A DNA stretch of 64,000 bases from Tupaia tana (GCA_026018925.1 JAKSZU010000026.1:18839127-18903126), one strand, 5' to 3'. Counted from the stretch's first letter, positions 1 to 9,985 are shown. Notes: generated by a model from the sequence alone, not told the origin. Program-made: numbers and translations.

Positions 1-114
1 TTCTGAAGATAAGACCATGTCTTGGATAAAGTCACTCTTTTGCTCTATTATAGAACCATCCATGGCCTCCTTCTGAAAAGAGACATATCCAGATTTTTTA
101 GACTGAACTTCATA

Positions 115-520
115 GTGTAGGGCTGTGGGAAGGACTTAGGGTTCTGGGGCCAGACTGCCTGGGTTCAAGTCCCAGCTCCACCACCTGCTACCTACAGGGA
201 CTTTGACCTGATTTGTGCACATTTCTTTTTTATTTTTTTAAATAATTATTTTTATTTAATTTTATTTATCCATTCATTCATTTTAATTTGACCTGAACTA
301 GACAGAAAGAGAGAGAGGAGAGAGAAAGTAAGCCACCAGGTCCGGGACTCAAACCGTGGTCAGCCATGTGGGAGTGTCCAGTGTCTTAACCACACACTTC
401 CTGCTGGTCCCGATTTTTGCACATTTCTATGTCTTGGTTTCCTCCCCACAAAACAGGGCATGAAGTGGTGCCTACTTCCGAGTTTCCCAAGTTTAAATTT
501 GTAAATACCAGAAGTGCTTA
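115..520 (+). mobile_element. MIR SINE, split by a younger SINE
   Basis: The stretch 130-212 reads like the MIR core (CTGGGTTCAAGTCCCAGCTC, then the 'ACCTTG'-like segment). It resumes at 412 with TTGGTTTCCTCC, as in the MIR 3' part. The interruption is the minus-strand tSINE-B at 226-411. The target site TTTGTGCACATTTCT is repeated as TTTTTGCACATTTCT. Confidence 0.8.
226..411 (-). mobile_element. tSINE-B, minus
   Basis: It starts with the T-rich, TTATTT-repeat tail in reverse. A GAGAGAGAGG purine block follows (reverse of the CT-rich body), and then the reversed tRNA-like head ending CTGCTGGTCCC. It sits inside the MIR with a target-site duplication of about 14 bp. Confidence 0.85.
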
Positions 521-545
521 CAACAGAGCTGGTGCATAGCAACTG

Positions 546-892
546 CTCCCAACCTGTACACTCAGATCTATCATGAGCTCGCCTCCCCTATCTCCCCAGT
601 CGTTCCCCACCACTTCCTTCCACCACACACATCCCTATTAAGCCTCAACAGTCAGCTCATCTTCTCTGAAGATGATCAACTCCACACCTTCGTTCACGCA
701 TCCTCCAGTCAGACTTGAGGCTCACCCCCCTGGCAGCCTTTCCAGGCCACACCCACATCGCCTTCTAAGGCATTTCCACAGCACCTTTGACATCCTAGTC
801 ATACCTCGTAAACCTCATATTTTCTCCTTTCCATCTTGTGTTAGAACTTTTTGTTTCTATGTTTTTAAAACTTTTTAAACAAATTATTTACT
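546..892. other. No recognisable feature
   Basis: Moderately pyrimidine-rich sequence. The short open frame from 672 has no recognisable domain and no splice context that would argue for an exon. Confidence 0.5.
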
Positions 893-1071
893 TATTTTTT
901 AAAGAATTATTTTATTTAATTTTACTTATTCATTCATTTATTTTAATTTGACCAGAGAGAGGCAGAGAGAGAGGGAAAGTGAGAAAGCAAGTCACCAGGT
1001 CCGGGACTTGAACCATGGTCAGCCATGTGGGAGTGTCCAGCACCCTAAATATCTTGACACCTGCTGGTCCC
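893..1071 (-). mobile_element. tSINE-B, minus
   Basis: Reversed AAATAAT-type tail, purine block, then GTGGTCAGCCATGTGGGAG (reversed head) ending CCTGCTGGTCCC. This is a full-length short-family copy. Confidence 0.85.
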
Positions 1072-1099
1072 CTCTTTACTTAATTTTTATTTATTATTT

Positions 1100-1313
1100 T
1101 TAAAAGAGATATTTTTGCTATACAGTGTATGTACTTGCCAGAGAGATAGAAAGTGAGAAATCAGGAGGGACAGCATACAGCAATCCCTTCTCCATTCTTC
1201 TCTTGGGAGCTTGGGTATGCATACACAAGTGCCTGAACACTCCAGGTTCAGGACTCAAACCACAGTCAACCATATGGGAGTTCAGCAACATAAAAATTAC
1301 ACCATCTGCTGGT
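1100..1313 (-). mobile_element. tSINE-C, minus, diverged
   Basis: Shows the reversed tail motif TTTTTGCTATACAG, body block CAATCCCTTCTCC, and reversed head CAACCATATGGGAGTTCAGC, ending CATCTGCTGG. It abuts tSINE-B copies on both sides. Confidence 0.75.
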
Positions 1314-1314
1314 A

Positions 1315-1474
1315 TTATTATTACTATTACTATTATTATTTGCTATAGGGCATGTGCTCTCACCAGAGAGAAAGAGAGGGAAATTGAGAAAGTAAGCTGC
1401 CAGGTCCGGGGCTCAAACTGTTGTCAGCCATGTGGGAGTCCAGCACTTTAACCACCTCACCACCTGCTGGCCCT
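1315..1474 (-). mobile_element. tSINE-B with an A/C-type tail, minus
   Basis: The head and short body are B-type (GTCAGCCATGTGGGAGTCCAG). The tail end instead reads TTTGCTATAGGGCATGTGC, which is the terminal motif of tSINE-A/C. It is a hybrid of the two families. Confidence 0.7.
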
Positions 1475-1521
1475 ATGTTTCTGTTTTACGATTGTATATT
1501 CCTCAATAAGTTGTAAGTACT

Positions 1522-1789
1522 GTTTTTTTTTGGGGGGGGGAGGTTTTTGCTATAGGGCGCGTGTGCTCGCCAGACAGACAGAGAGAGACAGAGAGATAGA
1601 AAGCGAGAAATCACCCCCCCAAGGGGTCTGGCCACGCTGCAATCCCTTCTCCTCCATTCTCTTCTCGGGATCTTGGGCATGCACGCACACGCGCCCGGCG
1701 TGAGTTTAAGCCACCGGGTCCAGGACGCGAACCGCGGTCGACTACGTGGGAGTCCAGCGACATAGCCATTACGCTAACTGCTGGTCTCG
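1522..1789 (-). mobile_element. tSINE-A, subtype A1-like, minus
   Basis: Complete copy from poly(T) through GCTATAGGGCGCG and CAATCCCTTCTCCTCC to the reversed head ACGCTAACTGCTGG. The box B region reads GGACGCGAACCGCGG, so the box B A is replaced by C. It is flanked by GTTGTAAGTACT at about 1510 and again at 1791. Confidence 0.9.
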
Positions 1790-2069
1790 AGTTGTAAGTA
1801 CTTTTAAAGCAAGAATCATATTCCTTCCACTCATCTTGTATTCCTCCCATCTCCACTCATACCCCAATACAAAACTTTGTGTTTCACATGTATTTGTTGA
1901 ATTTCAAGAATGCAAAGGAAAGCCTTCTTTACCATGTTTATTGTTTTCATTCTGATTCTACAGGTAATGCATCCTTGTTATAGAACAATTGGCAAGTAAA
2001 AACAAATGTAAGAAAGAAAATTCATACAAACTGCATTCCCATATCCCAGAGATCTGCACTATAAATGTT

Positions 2070-2291
2070 TTCATTGCCAGAAGGCATGCACAGGGAGAAG
2101 AGGAAGAGAGAAGAAAACACCACTCCGTGGTGTATGGTGTGCCCCAATTCCTTCTCCTCCATCTCTCCAGTTGACAAGATTCGGGGCACATGTGCCTGGC
2201 ATGGTTTTCAAGCTGCCAGGACTGAGATTTGAACCATGGTTGGCTATGTGGGATAGGGCTCCCTTAACTGCTTGGGTACAGGGCCAGTCCT
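2070..2291 (-). mobile_element. Old tSINE-C-like copy, minus
   Basis: Diverged, with CAATTCCTTCTCCTCCATCT, CATGTGCCTGGCATG and TGAACCATGGTTGGCTATG in the same order as reversed tSINE-C. The tail is eroded. Confidence 0.65.
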
Positions 2292-2418
2292 ATGTTTCAA
2301 TATTTCTGTCTTATCTTTTACATAAAATTGCCAGCAGACCTGGCCTACTATAAGTAGACACTGATAATAGCAAATAACCTTAGCTAGCAGTTGTCATGTG
2401 TCAGACATTAAAAATTTT

Positions 2419-2708
2419 GGGACCAGCAGTTAGCGTAATGGCTATGTCGCTGAACTTCCATGTAGTCGACCGTGGTTCGAGTCCCGGACCCGGTGGCTTA
2501 AACTCACGCCGGGTGTGAATGCCGAAGATCGTGAGAGGAGAATGGAGGAGAAGGGATTGCGGTGTGGCCATCCCCCCGGGGGGTGGTTTCTCGCTTTCTG
2601 TCTCTCTGTCTCTCTCTGTCTTTCTGGCAAGCGCAAGCACCCTATAGCAAAACAAAAACAAACAAACAAACAAAAAACCTCTCCAACAACAGAAAAATAA
2701 ATAAATAA
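2419..2708 (+). mobile_element. tSINE-A, subtype A2
   Basis: Begins GGGACCAGCAGTTAGCG, so box A is intact as TAGCGTAATGG and box B is GGTTCGAGTCC. The body carries the C/G hairpin, and the copy ends CCCTATAGC followed by an A-rich tail with CAAA and TAAA repeats. Confidence 0.9.
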
Positions 2709-2715
2709 TTTTACA

Positions 2716-2875
2716 GGCCGTCAGGTGGCATGGTGGTTCAAGCACTTAGACTCGTGCATGGCCAACTGCAGTTTGAGTCCCAGACCTGGCGACTTGCTTT
2801 CTCACTTTCTCTTTCTCTCTCTAGCCAAATAATAATAATAACAATAATAATAATAACATAAAATAATTCTAAAAA
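2716..2875 (+). mobile_element. tSINE-B
   Basis: Head CAGGTGGCATGGTGGTTCAAG, body GACTTGCTTTCTCACTTTC, then an AATAATAAT tail ending AATAATTCT. It lies directly downstream of a tSINE-A tail. Confidence 0.8.
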
Positions 2876-2879
2876 ATGT

Positions 2880-3340
2880 TATTGGTCTTATTTTATTTAA
2901 TCTCAAAAACAACTTGTACATGAGTCATTATTGACACCTCCTTTGTACAGATGAGAACTTTTTTTTTTTTTTTTGGAGAGGTTTTCGCTATAGGGCGCGT
3001 GTGCTTGCCAGACAGACAGAGAGAGACAGAGAGACAGAAAGCGAGAAATCACCCCCCAGGGGGGATGGTCACGCCGCAGTCCCTTCTCCTCCATTCTCCT
3101 CTCGGGATCTTGGGCACACACGCACACTCACCCGGCGTGAGTTGTAAGCCACCGGGTCCGGGACGCGAACTGCGATTGACTACATGGGAGTCCAGCAACA
3201 TAGCCATTACACTCGCTAACTGCTGGTTCCCCAGATGAGAACATCGAGGCACACAGAGACTAAGTACTTTCCCACCATCACACAGCTAGTGCATGGCAGA
3301 GACAGGATTGAACGCAGGCATCTGGCTTCCAGAGTTCAGA
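2880..3340 (-). mobile_element. MIR (or MIR-like), minus, split
   Basis: Right part 3235-3340 reads GAGGCACACAGAGACTAAG, TCACACAGCTAGTGCATGGC and GGATTGAACGCAGGC, the reversed MIR core. The left part precedes the tSINE-A at 2958-3230. CAGATGAGAAC is repeated at the break. Confidence 0.8.
2958..3230 (-). mobile_element. tSINE-A, subtype A1, minus
   Basis: Full copy. Box B region in reverse is GGGACGCGAACTGCG (A to C change), and the end reads TGCTGGTTCC, matching the A1 start GGAACCAGCA. It is inserted into a MIR with an 11 bp target duplication CAGATGAGAAC. Confidence 0.9.
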
Positions 3341-3354
3341 TTTACCTTTGTCTT

Positions 3355-4010
3355 TCGGGAGGCATTTCATCATGAGTATTTTCTCATGTCATTAAATTAT
3401 TTTAATAAATTGCGCAGCAATCCATTTTATGCATATGCCATCTATTTATCTCGTTCTGCCCCTACAATTGGACATTTTGTTTGTATATAATTTGTCACCA
3501 TAATAAACAATCAGTTGAAGGCCATCCTTGTACATAAATCCTTGTCCACATTCTGAACCACTCCTTAGGATACAGTCTTCAAAGTGGAATTATGGGGCCA
3601 GAGAATGTGAGCATTTTTAATACTCTGCTTTATTGAAGTATAATCTATATACAATAAAATGTGATCATTCTAAATGTGCAAGTCAATGAGTTGTGACAAA
3701 TTATACACCACCACTACAATGATAATATAGATTTCCATCACTTGAAAAAGTACTTCTTTGACACCACTCTCTCTCCTCCCTGTCCCCCTTCTGGCCTCAG
3801 GTAACCAAGTTCTACTTTCTGTCACTATAGTCTGCCTTTTCTAGAATTTCATATGGATAGAATCATGTAATATGTAACCTTTTGTTTCTGACTTGTTTTA
3901 CTTAGTATTGGGCTTTTGAGATTCAGTCGTGTTGCTTTTTGTTGAGTAGTATTCCACTGTATGGATATACCGCATTTTGATATCCTCCATCTAATTAATA
4001 AACATTTTAT
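3355..4010. mobile_element. LINE-1 3' end fragments
   Basis: Two stretches recall old L1M 3' untranslated regions. 3355-3620 carries CATCCTTGTACATAAATCC and TTAGGATACAGTCTTCAAAG. 3625-4010 carries TTTATTGAAGTATAATC, TAGAATTTCATATGGATAGA and TTCCACTGTATGGATATACC. Strand and subfamily are left open. Confidence 0.7.
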
Positions 4011-4067
4011 TTTATTACTTCTTGAGTGATTATTGAGCTGTAAGAGTTTCTTATATATTCTGGTGCT

Positions 4068-4165
4068 ATGGTTTGAATATGTCCTCTGAAATGCATGTAT
4101 TGGAATCACTAGCTATTGTGACAGTATTAAGAGGATAGAAACTTAATCCACCTATAGTATTAACA
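4068..4165 (+). mobile_element. MaLR-type LTR fragment (MLT1/MST-like)
   Basis: CTATGGTTTGAATATGTCC, then TGTATTGGAATCACTAG and GTGACAGTATTAAGAGG, follow the order of a MaLR LTR 5' part. It is broken off by a SINE at 4174. Confidence 0.65.
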
Positions 4166-4173
4166 GTTGGGCT

Positions 4174-4350
4174 AGGGCCAGCTGGTGATGTGGTGGTTGG
4201 GGTGTTGGATTCCACATGGCTGACTGTACAGTTTGAATCTTGGATATAGTCACTTGAGGAACACACTGGGCATGTATGTGTGCATACCCAAAATTTCAAG
4301 AGGAGAATGGAGGAGAAGGAATTGCAGAGTGGTTCATGTTTTCCTCTACC
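4174..4350 (+). mobile_element. tSINE-C, 3' truncated
   Basis: GGGCCAGCTGGTGATGTGG head, then ACACTGGGCATGTATGTG and GAGGAGAATGGAGGAGAAGG. The body ends before the CCCTATAGC motif and runs into simple repeats. Confidence 0.65.
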
Positions 4351-4379
4351 TTTCTGAACATGTGGAGCTGATATATATA

Positions 4380-4434
4380 CAAATTATACACACACACACA
4401 CATATATATCTATATTTATATCTATCTATCTATC

Positions 4435-4475
<41 letters not shown>
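4380..4475. repeat. Compound microsatellite (CA, TATC, TA, GA)
   Basis: Short runs of CA, then TATC/TATA units, a TA run and a GA run in direct succession. They lie between a plus-strand SINE remnant and the tail of a minus-strand SINE. Confidence 0.9.
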
Positions 4476-4481
<6 letters not shown>

Positions 4482-4484
<3 letters not shown>

Positions 4485-4611
4485 TTTTTGCTATAGGGTG
4501 CTTACGCTTGCCGTAGAGACAGAGAGAGAGAAAGTGAGAAATCACCCCCCAGGGTGGATGGCCATGTTGCAATCCCTTCTCCATTTTCTCAGAATTTTGA
4601 GCACACACAGA

Positions 4612-4651
<40 letters not shown>

Positions 4652-4742
4652 CGTGAGTTTCAAGCCACTGGGTCTGGGACTCAAATCATGGTCAGCCATG
4701 TGGGAGTCCAGCGGTGTAACCATTATGCCATCTGTCGGTCCT
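4482..4742 (-). mobile_element. tSINE-C, minus, carrying a CA microsatellite
   Basis: TTTTTGCTATAGGGTGC tail end, CAATCCCTTCTCC body, reversed head GTCAGCCATGTGGGAGTCC. The body segment that is normally CACACGCACGC has become a CA run at 4612-4650. Confidence 0.8.
4612..4650. repeat. (CA)n inside a SINE body
   Basis: About 19 CA units at the position where the SINE body has an alternating purine-pyrimidine segment (GTGTGCGTGCGTG in sense orientation). The SINE itself likely seeded the microsatellite. Confidence 0.9.
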
Positions 4743-5010
4743 GCATGTGGAGCATATTTCTAGTGATTCAATACCCTTCTCTGCTAGTTCCATCATTTGT
4801 ATCATTTCTAAATCCGTTTCTATTGATTAATTTTTCTTTTGGTTATGAGTCATATTTTCATGCTTCTTTGTATGTATAGTAATTTTCAACCGAATGTTGA
4901 ACATTGTGAATTTTCTCTTCTCGGTTGCACAGTTTTGTTGCATTCTTTTAAATAGTGCTGTATTTTGTTCAACAATTAAGTTACTATGAATCTTATTCCT
5001 TTGGTTAATT

Positions 5011-5066
<56 letters not shown>
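5011..5066. repeat. (TTTC)n at a SINE tail
   Basis: About 14 TTTC units lie just where the poly(A) tail of the adjacent minus-strand tSINE-A should be. They likely grew from that tail (GAAA in sense). Confidence 0.9.
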
Positions 5067-5067
<1 letters not shown>

Positions 5068-5329
5068 TTTTTTTTTTTTAGAGAGGTTTTTGCTATAGGG
5101 CACGTGCAATCGCCAAAAAGACAGAGAGAAACAGAGAGACAAAAAGCGAGAAATCACCCCCCGGGAGGATGACCATGCCACAATCCCTTCTCCTCCATTC
5201 TCCTCTCTGGATCTTGGGCATGCATGAACACGTGGCTGGTGTGAGTTTAAGCCACCAGGTCCAGGACTCAAACTGTGGTCGACTACATGGCAGTCCAGCA
5301 ACATAGCCATTATGCCAACTGCTGGTCCC
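5012..5329 (-). mobile_element. tSINE-A, minus, with tetranucleotide tail
   Basis: Complete from the TTTC/T-run tail to reversed head CCAACTGCTGGTCCC. Target duplication CCTTTGGTTAATTTC (15 bp, perfect) at 4998 and 5331, inside an L1 3' region. Confidence 0.92.
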
Positions 5330-5893
5330 TCCTTTGGTTAATTTCAAAGCAACTTTTAATCTAGGGATAATCTATCTCTTTTATTATAACAGTAGTCTTC
5401 TGAGGATTCTACACAATGTCTTGTCTATTATGAGGTCTTTCCGTAACAACATGAGTTCTTCCCATTCCTACGTGAGATCTAGGAATTGTTCTGCCTACGC
5501 TTTTTAGCGGTTCTTTTCTTGGCCTCAGGAAGTTACCTCTCACATGCTCAGAGCACAGAGCCAAAGACATGAGAACACCCTCTCACGATTTCCAGAGTTT
5601 TCTCCTTATGAAGATCTGCCCTCTCCAGTACTCTGAACCACAAATTCTGCTCATCTCGCACTCCCTGAATCCTCATCTCTTTCTTGAGTTCAACTCAGAA
5701 AATCCTTTGAGTTTTCTTCTCTGTTATGGTCTGGAAACACTTGTAGAGTCCAATGTGAGCCTGGGCCTTGGCAGGTCTGAGAACCCCAAAAGTATATGCA
5801 TACAGCAGATGGGGTGTCTCAGCCCTTGTGCAACTTGGAGGCTCATAAATGGGGATCACGAGGTAAGATGGTGATCAAGAAAGAAGTCAACTG

Positions 5894-6176
5894 GGGCCCG
5901 CAGTTGGCGTAATGGTTATGTTGCTGGACTTCCATGTAGTTGACTGCGGTTCGAGTCCCAGACCCAGTGGCTTAAACTCACACCGGTTTCGTGTGCGTGC
6001 GTGCCCAAGATCCCAAGAGAATGGAGGAGAAGGGACTGCAGCGTGGCCATCTCCCCTGAGAGATGATTTCTTGCTTTCTGTCTCTCTGTCTCTCTCTGTC
6101 TCCCTGGCAAGTTCACGCACCCTATAGCAAAAACCTTTCCAAAAAAAAAAAAAAAGATTAAAAAAAATCAAAAAGA
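5894..6176 (+). mobile_element. tSINE-A, subtype A2
   Basis: Head GGGCCCGCAGTTGGCGTAATGG, box B GGTTCGAGTCC, ending CCCTATAGC plus poly(A). Flanks AGAAAGAAGTCAAC and AGAAAGAAGTAAAC are the target duplication. Confidence 0.9.
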
Positions 6177-6221
6177 AGAAAGAAGTAAACAAAAGAGACT
6201 GTGTTTCAGTTATGGCAGGAC

Positions 6222-6398
6222 TCCTTGGATTTCCCTGGGCATAAAATCCTCTGAAGATCTTGCTAAAATGCAGATTCCGGGTCTCGACCCCAGAGATTCG
6301 ATTTAGAAAGTCTCAGGGTAGGGTCTGAGATCTGCATTTCTAACAGATTCCCAAGAGATGCTGACGTGTTCTGCAGACCACACTTTGAGCATCACCCA
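6222..6398 (+). mobile_element. MER5-like hAT fragment
   Basis: Contains ATCTTGCTAAAATGCAGATT, ACCCCAGAGATTCGATTTAG, GATCTGCATTTCTAACAG and GACCACACTTTGAGCATCAC, in the order of MER5A (non-autonomous hAT-Charlie). Confidence 0.8.
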
Positions 6399-6836
6399 AC
6401 TCTGAGGAGAGAAGACACTGCCGAGGACCGAGTGGGCTTGGGGAAGACATTCCCCATCTCTCACGAGAATATGACCCCAGAAATGTGATCTCCAAGATGC
6501 CAGTCCTCTGTGTGATGATCACCTCCACCCCCGCCAGGTAATTCCTCCGCTCTGAGCTCTCACCCGCCCTCCCCAGCATCTCGTCTCCGGATGTCCACCT
6601 GCTGCAGCCACGGGGTCTCACAAATGGTGGAACCCTTTAAGCAGAGACTGACTAATAATAATAACACAGCACAACCATTACGCATGCCCAGAGGACAGAC
6701 CCTGCTGTTCATCCCCTTTTCTGCGGGGACTAGAATAGGACTTGACCTGCAGCGGATACTCCCTAACTAAAGGAATGAACAACTGACGTTCCCAGAGTGC
6801 TATGGGACTGAACGTTTCACAGGCTGGACTCCTTTT

Positions 6837-7119
6837 TTTTATTTTTTATTTTTTTAATTTTTATTTTGAGAGGTTTTTGCTATAGGGTGCATGCGCTCAC
6901 CAGAAAGACAGAGAGAGACAGAAAGAGAGAACTCATTCCTCCCCGCCACCCCAGAGGGGATGGTCACACCGCAATCCCTTCTCCTCCATTCTCCTCTCGG
7001 GATCTTGGGCACACACGCACACGCACCTGGCGTGTGTTTAAGCCACCAGGTCCGGGACTTGAACTGTGGTCGACTACATGGGAGTCCAACAGCATAGCCA
7101 TTACGCCAACTGCTGGTCC
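6837..7119 (-). mobile_element. tSINE-A, minus
   Basis: Complete copy with a T-rich leader, GCTATAGGGTGCATG, and reversed head GCCAACTGCTGGTCC. Target duplication AGGCTGGACTCCTTT at 6821 and AGGCTGGGCTCCTTT at 7120. Confidence 0.9.
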
Positions 7120-7135
7120 AGGCTGGGCTCCTTTA

Positions 7136-7260
7136 AGCCGAATTTTATTCCCACCTTACAGATGGGAAAACGGAGGCACAGGGGGTTAAGGTGCTTGGTC
7201 AGGGTCACACAGTTAGTACCCTGCAGTAGCCTGGTTCGGAACCCAGGTCTGGTTGAGACC
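7136..7260 (-). mobile_element. MIR, minus
   Basis: CTTACAGATGGGAAAACGGAG, GGTCACACAGTTAGTA and GGAACCCAGGTCTGG match the reversed MIR core. Confidence 0.75.
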
Positions 7261-7424
7261 AGGTCTGCTTGGGGAGTGGGCGTGGAGGGCAGGGATGAGA
7301 CAGCCTTCGGGAAGCGAATTAGCAGAGGCTTCTCCAGGGTGCTGCTGGAAGATAAAAATAGCCTGCGGGCTGCGAGGGGAGGTGCAGCTCCCCCGCCCCC
7401 ACTCCCCAGCTCACCCACCCGGCA

Positions 7425-7640
7425 AGCCTGTCCTAATTTATGACACCCGAGTGCAGGTTCAGAAGAACGGAGCTCAGCACTCGCCTCTCCGAGGCAGGTT
7501 GAGCGGCTGGTGAGGACAATGTAATTAAGAAATTAGAAGGTAATTTCCACAGACGCTGCCCTGCGATGGCCTAATTGATGGTGGAGCTGGCCGAGCCCAC
7601 GCAGCCGCAGGTGCTGGTGAGCCCCGGAGTGCCATGGCCA
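7425..7640. promoter_or_regulatory. Candidate conserved non-coding element
   Basis: A repeat-free stretch with several homeodomain-type TAATT/AATTA cores within 160 bp (TCCTAATTTATGACACC, AATGTAATTAAGAAATTAG, GGCCTAATTGATGG), in otherwise GC-rich sequence. The pattern is typical of developmental enhancers, but conservation cannot be judged from one sequence. Confidence 0.3.
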
Positions 7641-7744
7641 GGGCCGCATGGACTTCCGGGGAGTTCCGGGGTTGGGGGAGCCACAGGGGGTGACGCCGAA
7701 GCTCCTCTGGCCTCGGCTTTCCCCGCCCCCACAAGGAAACTGTT

Positions 7745-7930
7745 TTCTCTCCCGGTTTGTTTCTCTTGTTTTTTTTTTTTTCTCGATTTCACTTCCTATT
7801 CTCTCTACATGCATGGCTATTTTTCTCTCCCCCTCTAGTTTGCTCATTCCTCTTTATCCTTTCTGTCTTTTCTCCACCCCTTCCCCAAGCTTTCTGTCTC
7901 CCTATAGTTCCCCTTTTCTTCCCCGTTTCC
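7745..7930. repeat. Pyrimidine-rich tract
   Basis: The plus strand is strongly T/C-biased for about 185 bp, with a T run near 7770. It accounts for the long open frames seen here, which I do not consider coding. Confidence 0.8.
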
Positions 7931-8224
7931 AAAATTCTTACCCTTGGGCCTGGAAGAAAGATCCCTCTCGAGATCTTTAAGCCCTGGAGGATGCATTTCA
8001 GCTACAGCTTCTGCCCACACCCATCCCTTCCCAGAGTTGCCAGCTTTTGCACGTGGGGCCAGGGGTCAGGGCCCTGCAAATCCCTCAACACTGGCTCCCC
8101 TGGACAGACCTGGAGTCTCACCTGCAGTGAAGATTCTGCCTCCAAGAGTGATGGGTAGGAAGAAGGTGGTTTAGAGGGTAGGTGCTCTGTGGAGCGGATG
8201 CGTGGTTCATTCATTGGTCGAATC

Positions 8225-8860
8225 TGTGTTTAGGTGGATATTCCCTGTTGATCTGTAATCGGGTGGCTGTACGGATGAATGGGGTAAATGGGTGTGTGAA
8301 TGAATGGGTGGGTGGATGGATGGAAAGGAGTGATTAATCTAGGCCAAGTGTGGATACATGCACGTGAAGATGCGTGTGGGGTAGTTAGGTTTGCCGTTGG
8401 ACAGGTGCATATGCAAATGAGTCCGTGTGTGACACCTGGATAAATGCGTGTGTAAATGGGTGAGTAAATAAGGAAGAGGATGGCCAGTGGGGATGTGAGG
8501 GGATAGGTATATAGGGGGGTGCATGAATACTTGGATGAGTGAAAAGAAGATGGATGGATAGATGGCTGGGTGGATATGACCAGAGATATGCAACTGGGTA
8601 CGCATGGGTGCGTCCATTGGTGAATGGGTAGGAGGGCATCGATAGACAAATATACGATGGATGGGTAGATGGATAGTTGGGTGAATAGATGAACTGATGA
8701 CTACATGAGTGGGTAGTAGGTAGACAGATGAATGGGTGAGTGGGATTGTGGACAGGTGGATAGACAGATGGATGGATGGATCCATAGGTAGATGAGAGAG
8801 TGAGTGAATGTTTAGAAATAGTGAAAAAGGTAGATAGATGGGTGGGTGGCCAGCTGGCTA
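8225..8860. repeat. Degenerate GGAT/GGTG-type minisatellite
   Basis: About 600 bp built from variants of GGAT, GGGT, GAAT and TAGA tetranucleotides (ATGGATGGATG, GGTGGGTGGATGG). The minus strand is open for 190 codons with Ser/His/Pro/Ile repeats, an artefact of the short repeat. Confidence 0.85.
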
Positions 8861-9529
8861 AATGGTGGAACTCAGAGGAATGTAAGCATGTTCCGAGGGG
8901 CAACATTAAGGAGCAAGTGTTAGATGGCAAAGTCAAAATGTAACCAAGTATAAACAAAACACTCAGGAAGCCCCTCTTTCTAGATATCTCCCAGCACTTG
9001 CACCTTCATGAAGCAGAGAAGGCAGCCCTGGACTGGCCTGGGTCCCAGGCAGACTTGGAATGAGCCATTGTTATTTCCTGTGTCTTCCCTTTCCCCGGAT
9101 GTCACATGTGCATCATAGCATCGACCTCATTGGGTGGGGAGGAAAAGCTGAGGTCACAGGAGTGAAGACTCTTTGCCAGCTGGAACACCCTCCACCAGGG
9201 CTCTGGTCTCAACTGGAATCTTTCACAACCCCATCACCACATGCTCCCCCCACCACCACCCCCATCTCTGTGGTGAGGATCAGCCAGATTCCAGGTCCAG
9301 CTGCCGAATTCTTTATTAAGCTATGACCTCTCTTCCCTCCTCCACATCCTTGCTCCCCAACTCCACCTGCTCGATTAGAGCGAGTTCTCTCTCACACATC
9401 TGACCCTCTGAGGAGCCTTCTCCAGTTACCCTCCCCTTCACTAGAGAGGGCCCAGAATGCCCCAGTAAGGGATATGGTCTTTAACTAGGCAGGTGAAATA
9501 GAGCTGGGGAAAGGTCATTTTGTTTTGAT

Positions 9530-9766
9530 TGGTTTGTTTTGCCAGAGGGTGTAAGCCCTTGTCAGAGAGAAGCAGAGAGAGAGAAAGAGTGAGACAGCAT
9601 ACCCTCTGGGGAGTGGTCATGCCACACTCACTTTTCTGTTGTCTTCTTTGGATTTGGGGCACCCACACACACCCACCCTGTTTTTCATGTCACTGGATCC
9701 AGGACTCAAACTGCGTAGCTGGCCATGTGGGATCCAGCCATGTTAACCACCATGCCATCAGCTGGC
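9530..9766 (-). mobile_element. tSINE-C, minus, old
   Basis: CCAGAGGGTGTAAGCC tail end, GAGAAAGAGTGAGACAGC, GGATTTGGGGCACCC, GGATCCAGGACTCAAAC, ending CATCAGCTGGCCC. Diverged but collinear with tSINE-C. Confidence 0.7.
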
Positions 9767-9819
9767 CCAAAGGTTTCAAATCTTCATGGCCTCCTGGTAC
9801 AACATGTTTGACCTGAATT

Positions 9820-9985
9820 GTGGCCATCATGTTTCTGTTCTGTCTCACCTCCACCTCCACCGTGGTCTTCCCAAGATAGAGAATCATCTCTTTTCATCTC
9901 TGGGTTTCCAGCCCCTAACAGTATATGAAACACAATAGGTGCTCAGTAAATACTTAGTGGGCCTACTAAGTCTGACAGGGGTAAG
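9820..9985 (+). mobile_element. L2 3' end-like fragment
   Basis: The closing CACAATAGGTGCTCAGTAAA, followed by TACTTAGTGG, is the typical end of L2 ('GGTGCTCAATAAATATT'). Confidence 0.6.

Larger units (their letters stand above)
4760..5860 (+). mobile_element. LINE-1 3' UTR-like region, interrupted
   Basis: TTTTCTTTTGGTTATGAGTC, ATGTTGAACATTGTGAATTT and, after the SINE, AACTTTTAATCTAGGG resemble old L1M 3' UTRs. The part up to about 5480 is the more convincing; the rest to 5860 is assigned by continuity only. Confidence 0.55.

Noticed and set aside
2419..2500. tRNA-like sequences at SINE heads as functional tRNA genes
   Set aside because: Boxes A and B are present but the acceptor and anticodon stems do not form a normal cloverleaf, and each is joined to a SINE body and tail.
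8385..8957. 190-codon minus-strand open frame rich in Ser, His, Pro, Ile and Thr
   Set aside because: It is the translation of a degenerate tetranucleotide minisatellite; the period-4 DNA gives a period-4 peptide. No domain.
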